Assembly: GCA_016197155.1 (NCBI GenBank)
Contig: JACPWF010000026.1
Coordinates: forward strand, 1-47,750
Origin: Candidatus Omnitrophota bacterium
GTDB taxonomy: Bacteria > Omnitrophota > Gorgyraeia > 2-02-FULL-51-18
DNA: 47,750 nt
Direction of reading: 5' to 3'
A program made the position numbers and the translations under genes. Below are positions 41,200 through 47,750 of the stretch, piece after piece. A model generated the notes under the pieces. It worked only from the letters and a program-made list of their open reading frames with translations. It ran no database searches and was not told where the DNA came from. Positions within the stretch are counted from its first letter, which is position 1; each line of letters begins with the position of its first letter.

Positions 41200-41976
41200 C
41201 TAAAACGCCAGGATATTGTAGCCGGAATCGACGAAGAGGATCTGCCCGGTGATCCCGCGGCTGAGGGGGCTGAATAAAAAGAGGGCCGAATCGCCGACCT
41301 CCTCGGCTTCGGTGTTGCGTTTGAGAGGAGACCGTTCGCGGGCCATTTTTAAAATTTCGGCGAAGCCCGCGATGCCGCGCGCGGCAAGCGTGTTGATCGG
41401 CCCGGCCGAGATCGCGTTGACGCGGATATTTTTGGGCCCCAGGTCATTGGCGAGGTATTTCACGCTGGCCTCGAGCGCGGCCTTGGCGACCCCCATCACG
41501 TTGTAGCCCGGCGCCACGCGTTGGCCGCCGAGATAGGTGAGTGTCACGATGCTTCCCCCGCCTCTTTTTTCCATGAGGGGCGCCGCCTTTTGGGAAAGCA
41601 GGGTGAGCGAATACGCGCTCACGCCGAGTGCGGTGTCAAACCCCTCTTTTTTTGTTTTCAAATAATTTCCTTCCAAATCCTCGGCCTTGGCGTAGGCCAC
41701 GCAGTGCGCCAGAAAATCGAGCCCATTCCACGCCGCGTCTATTTTGCGGAAGACCTCCTCCACCTCGTCTTCCCGCATCACGTCACACGGCAGGACCATC
41801 GAGCCGGGCAGGGTGTCGGCAAGCTCCTTCACGTTTTCGAGCAGGCGCTCGCCCTGGTAGGTGAAGGCGAGCTGGGCGCCCTGGGCCGAAACACTTTTGG
41901 CGATGGACCAGGCGATGCTTCTTTTATTGGCGACGCCCAGGATCAGCCCTTTTTTGCCTTCGAGAAGTCCCGCCAT
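41200..41976 (-). CDS. fabI: Enoyl-ACP reductase (NADH), FabI type
   Basis: A protein of 258 residues. LILGVANKRSIAWSIAK (~11-27) is the FabI cofactor site, in place of the classical TGxxxGxG. The catalytic Tyr-x6-Lys is in YNVMGVAK (~157-164), and SAGPINTLAARGI lies near the substrate loop. It carries out the last reduction of each fatty-acid elongation cycle. The ATG at 41976 has AAAGGA eight bases ahead and lies five bases after the fabF stop. It is the last gene of the fatty-acid operon. The Y-N-V-M form implies the usual FabI sensitivity class, but inhibitor behaviour cannot be predicted. Confidence 0.95.
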   Translation of the reverse strand: MAGLLEGKKGLILGVANKRSIAWSIAKSVSAQGAQLAFTYQGERLLENVKELADTLPGSMVLPCDVMREDEVEEVFRKIDAAWNGLDFLAHCVAYAKAEDLEGNYLKTKKEGFDTALGVSAYSLTLLSQKAAPLMEKRGGGSIVTLTYLGGQRVAPGYNVMGVAKAALEASVKYLANDLGPKNIRVNAISAGPINTLAARGIAGFAEILKMARERSPLKRNTEAEEVGDSALFLFSPLSRGITGQILFVDSGYNILAF

Positions 41977-41981
41977 GATTT

Positions 41982-43238
41982 TTATCCTTTAAATTTCCGG
42001 AGCGCCACCGACGTGTTGTGCCCGCCGAAGCCCAGGGAATTGCTCAAGACCGCTTCGATTTTCGTTTTGCGCGCGGCGCCGGGGACGTAATCCAGATCGC
42101 ATTCGGGGTCGGGGTGCGTCAGGTTGATCGTCGGGTGCACCGTCTGGCGCTCGATGGACAAACAGCAAACGACAAATTCGATCCCGCCGGCGGCGCCCAG
42201 CGTGTGGCCGGTCATGGATTTGGTGGAATTCACCTGCAATTTTTTCGCGTGGTCTTTAAACGTCTTTTTGATCGCGAGCGTTTCGATCTTGTCGTTCAGT
42301 TCGGTCGAGGTGCCGTGCGCGTTCACGTACTCAACGCCGGCGGGATCGAGTCGCGCGTCTTTCAGGGCCAGGGCCATGCAATGGGCCGCGCCCTCCCCGT
42401 CCGGCCGGGGGGCCGTCATGTGAAACGCGTCCCCGTTTAAGCCGTAACCGGCGATCTCCGCGTAAATTTTGGCGCCGCGCGCCTTCGCGTGCTCGAGTTC
42501 CTCCAACACCACGACCCCCGCGCCCTCGCCCATCACAAAACCGTCCCGTTCCTTGTCGAACGGGCGCGAGGCCGCTTTCGGGTCGTCATTTCTTTTGGAG
42601 AGCGCTTTCAGCGCGCAAAACCCGCCGATGCCAAGCGGGGTGATACAGCTCTCGGTGCCGCCCGCGACCATGGCCTTGGCCTGTCCGTGCTGAATCATGC
42701 GAAACGCTTCCCCGATCGCGTGCGTGCCGGTGGCGCAGGCCGTCACAACGGCGAGGTTCGGCCCCTTGAGGCCCAACAAAATCGAAACCCAGCCCGAGGC
42801 CATGTTGATGATGAGGAGCGGAATCATGAACGGCGTAAATTTTTCCGGCCCTTTGGCGAGATAAATGCTGTGCGTTTCTTCGACGATGCTGAGACTGCCG
42901 ATGCCGGAGCCGATCAGAACGCCCACGTCGAAGGGATCCTCTTTCGCCATGTCGAGGCCCGAATCTTTAAAGGCCTCCTTGGCGGCCGTCACGGCAAACT
43001 GCGTGAAGCGCTCCATCCGGCGGGACTCTTTGAGCGGGATCGCGGCCAGGGGGTCGTAATGTTTGACTTCGGCGGCAATGCGGGAATCAAATCGATGGGG
43101 ATCAAACGTCGTGATCGGGCCGACGCCGCTTTTTCCTTCGAGGAGGGACTTCCAGAACTCACCGACGCCGATGCCGACCGGCGTCACCGCTCCCAAACCG
43201 GTGACCACCACACGCGGGTAAGCCCCGTGAGGAACCAT
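41982..43238 (-). CDS. fabF: 3-oxoacyl-ACP synthase II
   Basis: A protein of 418 residues. The nucleophile is C168 in TACATGTHAIGEAF. The two active-site histidines are in NAHGTSTELND and STKSMTGHTLGAAGG, where the Lys is also conserved. VVTGLGAVTPVG opens the thiolase fold, and SNSLGFGGHNTSVALR closes it. The enzyme condenses malonyl-ACP with acyl-ACP. It lies eight bases downstream of acpP and five bases before fabI. No gene for a second condensing enzyme such as fabB is present. Confidence 0.96.
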   Translation of the reverse strand: MVPHGAYPRVVVTGLGAVTPVGIGVGEFWKSLLEGKSGVGPITTFDPHRFDSRIAAEVKHYDPLAAIPLKESRRMERFTQFAVTAAKEAFKDSGLDMAKEDPFDVGVLIGSGIGSLSIVEETHSIYLAKGPEKFTPFMIPLLIINMASGWVSILLGLKGPNLAVVTACATGTHAIGEAFRMIQHGQAKAMVAGGTESCITPLGIGGFCALKALSKRNDDPKAASRPFDKERDGFVMGEGAGVVVLEELEHAKARGAKIYAEIAGYGLNGDAFHMTAPRPDGEGAAHCMALALKDARLDPAGVEYVNAHGTSTELNDKIETLAIKKTFKDHAKKLQVNSTKSMTGHTLGAAGGIEFVVCCLSIERQTVHPTINLTHPDPECDLDYVPGAARKTKIEAVLSNSLGFGGHNTSVALRKFKG

Positions 43239-43246
43239 GTCTTCTC

Positions 43247-43492
43247 TTACTTCGTGCTCTTGGCTTTTTCTTCGATGTAGCGGATGGCGTCGCCAACGGC
43301 GGTTATTTTTTCGGCGTCTTCGTCGGGAATTTCAATGCCAAACTCTTCTTCGAGAGCCATCACCAACTCCACCGTGTCGAGCGAATCGGCGCCCAGGTCG
43401 TCGACAAAAGAGGCCGTGTCGGTGACCTCTTCAATTTTGACGCCGAGCTGTTCGGCGATGATCGATTTGACTTTCTGTGCGACTTCGGCCAT
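43247..43492 (-). CDS. acpP: Acyl carrier protein
   Basis: A protein of 81 residues, acidic. The phosphopantetheine serine is S37 in [10 protein letters not shown]. Helix patterns ([35 protein letters not shown]) match AcpP. A strong GGGAGG site lies about ten bases before the ATG, the best Shine-Dalgarno sequence in the operon, as expected for a highly translated protein. It carries acyl chains between the Fab enzymes encoded around it. The basic C-terminal end (EEKAKSTK) is unremarkable. Confidence 0.97.
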   Translation of the reverse strand: MAEVAQKVKSIIAEQLGVKIEEVTDTASFVDDLGADSLDTVELVMALEEEFGIEIPDEDAEKITAVGDAIRYIEEKAKSTK

Positions 43493-43520
43493 TGAATGAT
43501 TTCCTCCCTGAATGAACGGA

Positions 43521-44279
43521 CTACATCACCATTCCGCCGTCGACGGTGATGACTTGACCGGTTATAAAATTGCTCTCATCCGATGCCAGATAGAGAGCGG
43601 TTTTCGCGACATCCGACGGTTTGCCAAAATAACCGACCGGGATGGCTTTGAGAATTGCGTTTTTGGTCTCGTCACGGAGCGCTTGCGTCATTTCCGTGTC
43701 GATGAAACCGGGCGCGATCGCGTTCACGAGAACGTTGCGCGATCCCAGTTCTTTGGCGACGGACTTCGTGAGCGCGATGACTCCCGCCTTTGAAGCCGCG
43801 TAATTGGCCTGGCCCGCGTTGCCGACGAGGCCCACCACCGAGGCCATGTTGATGATCTTTCCGCGGCGCTGTTTCATCATTTCCTTTGAAACCGCGCGCA
43901 TGAAAAGAAAGGTGCCCTTCAAATTCGTATCGAGCACCTCATCCCACTCGTCATCGGACATGCGGACAAAAAGTCCGTCACGCGTGAGCCCCGCGTTGTT
44001 GACGAGTATATCAACACAACCATATTTGTCAAGGGTTTTGTCCACGCATTCATCAATTTTATGCGAATCTTTCACGTCGAGCGCGCACAAAAGCGGCGCG
44101 AGTCCCGAAAAAGACGCGATTTCTTTCGCGACCGCTTCGAGGGATTCGAGACTGCGGGCGGTCAGGACTGTCTGCGCGCCTTCTTTGGCGAATAAAAGAG
44201 CGATCTCCCTTCCGATTCCGCGGCTGGCGCCGGTGAGGATGGCGACCTTGTCTTTCAGGCGCCCGTCAGCCGAGGGCAT
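43521..44279 (-). CDS. fabG: 3-oxoacyl-ACP reductase
   Basis: A protein of 252 residues from the ATG at 44279 with GGGAG six bases ahead. NADP-binding [13 protein letters not shown] (~16-28), NNAG, then the catalytic Ser in NMASVVG and Tyr/Lys in YAASK, all as in Fab[28 protein letters not shown] is the usual C-terminal region (motif shown in part: [11 protein letters not shown]). It reduces the 3-keto group in each elongation round. The gene overlaps the remains of fabD by 14 bases and precedes acpP by 28. Confidence 0.96.
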   Translation of the reverse strand: MPSADGRLKDKVAILTGASRGIGREIALLFAKEGAQTVLTARSLESLEAVAKEIASFSGLAPLLCALDVKDSHKIDECVDKTLDKYGCVDILVNNAGLTRDGLFVRMSDDEWDEVLDTNLKGTFLFMRAVSKEMMKQRRGKIINMASVVGLVGNAGQANYAASKAGVIALTKSVAKELGSRNVLVNAIAPGFIDTEMTQALRDETKNAILKAIPVGYFGKPSDVAKTALYLASDESNFITGQVITVDGGMVM

Positions 44280-44876
44280 GGAAATCTCCCGTCGTTCCCA
44301 TCGCGATCGTTTCGATCGAGGGATCAATTTTTTTGAGAAGCCCTTTCAAAACCGTTCCGGGCGCGAATTCGATGAACGTCCGCACCCCGCGCGCGATCAT
44401 GAAGCGCATGGAATCCTCCCACAGCGTGCGGTGATTCATCTGGCACACCGTTTGGTTTTCGGGAAACATAAGAGCCCGGGTTTTTCCTGGGCGGCGGCGT
44501 CCATAAATTGTCCGCGCGCGCGCACGAAGCGCAGGCCGTCCTCAAACGACACGGCCTCGGCGGCCACGAGTGCCGTCGCCTCGCCGAGGCTCAACCCCGC
44601 GGCGAACTTCGGATTAAATATTTTGAATTGGGGGTGGCGTTTAAAAACTTCGAGCGCGGCCATGCTCGCCACGAAGATCGCGGGCTGGCTGAAACGCGTT
44701 TGGGCCAATTTTTCCGCCGGGCCCTCAAAACAAACCGCGCGGATGTCGAAGTCCAGGATCCCCGCCGCGCGGTCAAAAATTTCCTTCGCCACCGGATAGG
44801 CGTCGTACAGGTCCTTGCCCATCCCGACGTGCTGGGACCCCTGCCCCGGAAAAAGATAGGCGGCGGGGGTCACCAT
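44266..44876 (-). pseudogene. fabD: Malonyl-CoA:ACP transacylase with internal deletion and frameshift
   Basis: The first part, from the ATG at 44876 (146 residues to a stop at 44436), is a normal FabD N-terminus: LFPGQGSQHVGMG (~8-20), nucleophile Ser96 in GLSLGE and the Arg of FVRARGQFM. After EKPG (~134) it runs into LLCFPKTKRCAR and stops. In a different frame, 44469-44266 encodes the FabD C-terminus (CQMNHRTLWEDSMRFM, FIEFAPGTVLKGLLKKIDP). About 100-145 central residues are missing, including the catalytic-His segment (AFHS type). Fatty-acid synthesis needs FabD, so either a second copy exists or this is an assembly error near 44,470. Confidence 0.88.
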
Positions 44877-45865
44877 TCCATCACCATCGCACCCCACACC
44901 AGACCACTGCCGAACGTGGTGAGCACCACCTTGTCTTTTTTCCTGATCTTCCCCGCCTCAAGCGCCTCACAGAGCGCGATCGCGCACGAGGCGCTGGAGG
45001 TGTTGCCGTATTTTTGAAGATTGACAAAAATTTTTTCTTTCGGAAATTCCAGGCGCTCGGCGACCGCGTCGATGATGCGCTGATTGGCCTGATGCGGGAT
45101 GAGACAGGCCACCTCCTCTTTTTTCACGCCGGCCTTCGCGAGGGCCCGCAAGACCGCGTCCACCATGCCGCGGACCGCCAATTTAAAAACCTCCGAGCCG
45201 CTCATCTGCAGGTAATGGCCTTTCTCCCGGACGGTTTCGGCGCTCGCCGGTCTTTTGGAACCGCCGGCGCAAATTTTTAAAAGATCCCCGTAGCGCCCGT
45301 CGGAACCCAGCACGCTCGAAAGGATCCCGCCGGTTTTCACTTCCGACACCACCGCCGCGCCCGCGCCGTCCCCGAAGAGCACGCAGGTCGAGCGGTCCGT
45401 CCAGTCAATGTAGGAAGAAATGAGGTCCGCGCCGACCACCAGCACATTTTTATAAACGCCGTTTTTCACGAACTGTTCGGCCACGACCAGCGCGTACACG
45501 TACCCCGCGCAGGCGGCCCCCAGATCAAACGCGGCGGCGTTCTTGGCGCCGATTTTTTCCTGGATGAGACACGCGCAGGAAGGAAGCGGCATATCCGCCG
45601 TGGTCGTGGCCGCGATCAAAAGACCGACGTGCTCGGGCTTGAGCCCGGCTTGGGCGAGCGCGCGCCGCGCGGCCTCGGCGCCCAGATCGCTCGTGCCCGT
45701 CCCCTTTTCGGCGATGCGGCGCTCGGCGATGCCCGTGCGCGAGCGGATCCATTCGTCCGAGGTGTCCACCATTTTCTCAAGGTCGCGGTTGGTCAACACT
45801 TTTTCGGGGACCGAGAAACCGACGCCCATGATCCCCGCGCGGCGCGCGGCCGGGTCAATCGGCAT
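44870..45865 (-). CDS. fabH: 3-oxoacyl-ACP synthase III
   Basis: A protein of 331 residues. Nucleophile C119 in LGAACAGYVYAL, His in IPHQANQRII and Asn in GNTSSAS form the FabH triad. DEWIRSRTGIAERR (~37-50) is the N-terminal hallmark. It starts fatty-acid synthesis by condensing an acyl-CoA with malonyl-ACP. The ATG at 45865 lies inside the last codons of plsX (11-base overlap), and the stop overlaps the fabD start. Substrate preference (acetyl or branched acyl-CoA) is not readable. Confidence 0.96.
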   Translation of the reverse strand: MPIDPAARRAGIMGVGFSVPEKVLTNRDLEKMVDTSDEWIRSRTGIAERRIAEKGTGTSDLGAEAARRALAQAGLKPEHVGLLIAATTTADMPLPSCACLIQEKIGAKNAAAFDLGAACAGYVYALVVAEQFVKNGVYKNVLVVGADLISSYIDWTDRSTCVLFGDGAGAAVVSEVKTGGILSSVLGSDGRYGDLLKICAGGSKRPASAETVREKGHYLQMSGSEVFKLAVRGMVDAVLRALAKAGVKKEEVACLIPHQANQRIIDAVAERLEFPKEKIFVNLQKYGNTSSASCAIALCEALEAGKIRKKDKVVLTTFGSGLVWGAMVMEW

Positions 45866-46850
45866 TGTTGCGCATGGCCTCTAGGATATGCTGGTTGATT
45901 TCATATTGAACAAATTCGGTGGCGACCCGGATCGCGTTTTTGATCGCGCGCGGGCCCGCGGAGCCGTGGCTGATGATGCAGTTGCCGCTAATGCCCAAAA
46001 GGGGCGCTCCGCCGTACTCGGCGTAATCCACTTCCTTGCGCAGGGCGTCAAAGGCGGGCTTGGCCAGAAGCGCCCCCGCCATCGTCATCACGTTTTTTTT
46101 AAGCTGGGCCTTCAACATTCTCCCGATCACGTCCGCGATGGATTCGGACACTTTCAAGACCACATTCCCCACAAACCCGTCGCAGACCACGATGTCCACC
46201 GAGCCGTTAAAAATGTCGCGGCCTTCCACGTTGCCGATAAAATGCAGGCGGCTTTTATTCAAAAGCTGATGCGCTTCCTTGATGTATTCGGTGCCTTTGG
46301 TTTCCTCTTCGCCGATATTCAAAATGCCGATCGAGGGCCTGTTCTTCCTCAAGATGTAACGAAAATACACGTCCCCCATCATCGCGTACTGGTAAAGGTG
46401 AATGGGTTTGGTGTCGATGTTGGCGCCCACGTCGATCAGAAAAGTCGGCGTGCCCATCGTCGGGAAAAGGATGCCGATGCCCGGGCGTTCGATGCCCTCC
46501 AGCAGTCTCAGTTTCAACGTCGTCGCAACCACGGCCGCGCCGGTGTGGCCGGCCGTGACGATCGCGTCCACGACGCCTTCTTTGGCCAGGTCCGCGCAAA
46601 CCGAGATCGAGGCGTCTTTCTTTTTTCGAATGGAGATCGCGGCGGACTCGTCCATCCGGACAAAACTCCCCGCGTGATGAACGGAAATGCTCTTCGGCGC
46701 GGCACGGTGTTTCTCGAGCTCCGATCGCAGGAGATTCTGGTCGCCGACCAGGACGATCCGGCAGTCAAAGGCGCGCGCGGCGTCCACCGCACCCGCGACA
46801 ATGGCCTGAGGGGCGTTGTCACCGCCCATGCCGTCGACGGCAATTCTCAT
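45855..46850 (-). CDS. plsX: Phosphate acyltransferase PlsX
   Basis: A protein of 331 residues from the ATG at 46850, which overlaps the rpmF stop as ATGA. MRIAVDGMGGDNAPQAIVAG at the start and VTAGHTGAAVVATTLKLR (~98-115) are diagnostic, with GIEEDTKGT-like GEEETKGTEY and CDGFVGNVVLKVSE further on. It converts acyl-ACP to acyl-phosphate at the membrane for phospholipid synthesis. Placement between rpmF and fabH is a widespread conserved order. The earlier in-frame possible start lies within rpmF and was rejected. Confidence 0.96.
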   Translation of the reverse strand: MRIAVDGMGGDNAPQAIVAGAVDAARAFDCRIVLVGDQNLLRSELEKHRAAPKSISVHHAGSFVRMDESAAISIRKKKDASISVCADLAKEGVVDAIVTAGHTGAAVVATTLKLRLLEGIERPGIGILFPTMGTPTFLIDVGANIDTKPIHLYQYAMMGDVYFRYILRKNRPSIGILNIGEEETKGTEYIKEAHQLLNKSRLHFIGNVEGRDIFNGSVDIVVCDGFVGNVVLKVSESIADVIGRMLKAQLKKNVMTMAGALLAKPAFDALRKEVDYAEYGGAPLLGISGNCIISHGSAGPRAIKNAIRVATEFVQYEINQHILEAMRNNAD

Positions 46851-47065
46851 TGAGCTTTCTTTTTTTCCTTGGTCTTGATTTGAAGCACGGGGCGCCCGTC
46901 GTAATAACCGCACTTGGGACAGACGCGGTGAGGCGCGTGGGGCACGCAGTTCTCGGCTCCCAGCGGACAGCGGGGGTCAACGGCCGTCGCCATCGCGATC
47001 ATCACGTCATGCGTGCGGCGCTTGCGCGTGCGGCTGTTGGAATGGCGGCGTTTCGGATTAGGCAT
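46847..47065 (-). CDS. rpmF: 50S ribosomal protein L32
   Basis: A protein of 72 residues. MPNPKRRHSNSRTRKRR at the N-terminus and PHRVCPKCGYYDGRPVL are typical of L32. The zinc ribbon is unusual: the first cysteine pair is C-x6-C (CPLGAENC) instead of the usual CxxC, while the second pair is the normal CPKC. An AAAGGA site precedes the ATG at 47065 by three to four bases. It is downstream of yceD with a 31-base gap and upstream of plsX, the standard arrangement. Confidence 0.96.
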   Translation of the reverse strand: MPNPKRRHSNSRTRKRRTHDVMIAMATAVDPRCPLGAENCVPHAPHRVCPKCGYYDGRPVLQIKTKEKKKAQ

Positions 47066-47096
47066 ACATTCCTTTCGATTATTTCCATTAATTAAA

Positions 47097-47513
47097 TCAT
47101 TCGGGGCCCTGGCAATCGCAGGACTCCAGATTCAAATTCGTCCCGCAAGACAGGCACAGTCCCCGGCAGTCGGGCCGGCACAGGATCCGGATCGGGTGTT
47201 CGAGCAAAACCTCGTCCCGGACGTCGGAATCGATCGTGACGGAATCCAGACCCTTGATATCATAATGAAGGGTGATGTCTTTTTCAAATAGATTATTAAA
47301 TTCCTCCAGACACAGCGAGCAGGTGAAGCTCCGCTCGCCCTCCACGTGCGCCTGGACCGTGAGCTCGTCGTCGGATTTCCAGGCCTGCGCGTGGAGCATG
47401 AGGGGCCTGGGAAAATGCATCACGCCGATGTCCAGCTCCAGATCGTCGGGGTGCAGTTCCTCTTCGAGGACGAGGTCTTTGTTGCCTTTGAAATGGTTGA
47501 GAACGATTTTCAT
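47097..47513 (-). CDS. yceD: YceD/DUF177 protein, 23S rRNA accumulation
   Basis: A protein of 138 residues. The CxxC in CSLCLEEF, the DVRDEVLLEHPIRILC segment and the C-terminal CRGLCLSCGTNLNLESCDC match the DUF177 family, which is linked to 23S rRNA accumulation and nearly always precedes rpmF. No signal or membrane segment. The start at 47513 lies 12 bases after the coaD stop with no clear Shine-Dalgarno sequence. The cysteines may bind zinc. Confidence 0.92.
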   Translation of the reverse strand: MKIVLNHFKGNKDLVLEEELHPDDLELDIGVMHFPRPLMLHAQAWKSDDELTVQAHVEGERSFTCSLCLEEFNNLFEKDITLHYDIKGLDSVTIDSDVRDEVLLEHPIRILCRPDCRGLCLSCGTNLNLESCDCQGPE

Positions 47514-47525
47514 CGGTTGAATGAA

Positions 47526-47750
<225 letters not shown>

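Noticed and set aside
44266-44897. Two separate small genes in the fabD position
   Set aside because: The pieces are the two ends of one FabD in different frames, so a deleted gene is the simpler reading.
43804-46853. Long plus-strand frames (43804-44799 and 45888-46853)
   Set aside because: Both are antisense to fabG/fabD and plsX, with shadow-like composition and no domain.

Overview
The window is about 47.7 kb of a densely packed bacterial chromosome or metagenomic contig with moderately high GC. Almost everything lies on the minus strand. Exceptions are a diguanylate cyclase (37145-38320) and a PAS-domain fragment at the left edge. Genes are joined by 1-30 base overlaps, mostly ATGA, TTGA or TGATG. 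There is no rRNA, tRNA or CRISPR. Several traits hint at a PVC-type or candidate-phylum bacterium (Omnitrophota-like): the futalosine menaquinone genes, the coaD-yceD-rpmF-plsX-fab order, a GLSLGE nucleophile motif in FabD, and a palindromic repeat encoding 'PAGRQ'. That placement is inference, as no phylogenetic marker could be compared.

Layout, right to left in the direction of transcription. (1) 47750-41200: coaD (partial), yceD, rpmF, plsX, fabH, a broken fabD, fabG, acpP, fabF, fabI. This is a ribosome/fatty-acid/phospholipid operon. (2) 41060-38325: an SMC-type ATPase with intact heads but no recognisable hinge. (3) 37145-38320 (+): a GAF-GGEEF diguanylate cyclase. (4) 37103-30366: a menaquinone cluster of menG/ubiE, a UbiD-like decarboxylase, a UbiA-like prenyltransferase, a UbiX-like flavin prenyltransferase, mqnE, mqnA and mqnC. 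mqnB and mqnD are not here. (5) 30355-440: about 30 kb of surface-polysaccharide genes. They include a DegT aminotransferase and two glycosyltransferases. Next is an aminotransferase / Gfo-Idh / hexapeptide acyltransferase set that resembles the WbpE-WbpB-WbpD route to diacetamido sugars. Two SGNH proteins, a GT39-like transferase, two tandem YfhO proteins and a sugar methyltransferase follow. Then comes a module of radical SAM, SIS isomerase, nucleotidyltransferase-kinase fusion and two-subunit thiamine-diphosphate enzyme. The last part holds a second, paralogous radical SAM protein, a Nudix protein, two related membrane proteins around a GT2, an epimerase, a methyltransferase, an SGNH protein, a carbamoyltransferase and an SxtJ-like protein. 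(6) At about 120-145 the SxtJ-like gene and an opposite-strand PAS gene run into one another, which looks like a recombination or assembly junction.

The clearest regulatory pattern is a set of sigma70-type promoters, each with a 17-base spacer. Most are placed so that the predicted transcription start falls on, or within about three bases of, a start codon: 15790, 14557, 33432, 27154, 41060 and 37145. A further one points at a six-codon reading frame ahead of 9239. Each promoter begins a functional block, whereas downstream genes often have Shine-Dalgarno sequences or overlapping starts. This suggests leaderless first genes followed by coupled or SD-led translation within each block.

The best candidate for an undescribed system is the 7782-14557 block. 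Two paralogous radical SAM proteins bracket a two-subunit transketolase-like enzyme, a GmhA-like isomerase and an HldE-like fusion in reversed domain order. Together they could make an unusual nucleotide-activated sugar. Also notable are the hinge-less SMC, the internally deleted fabD, and a nested palindromic repeat that supplies both the end of ubiE and the ribosome-binding site of ubiD.
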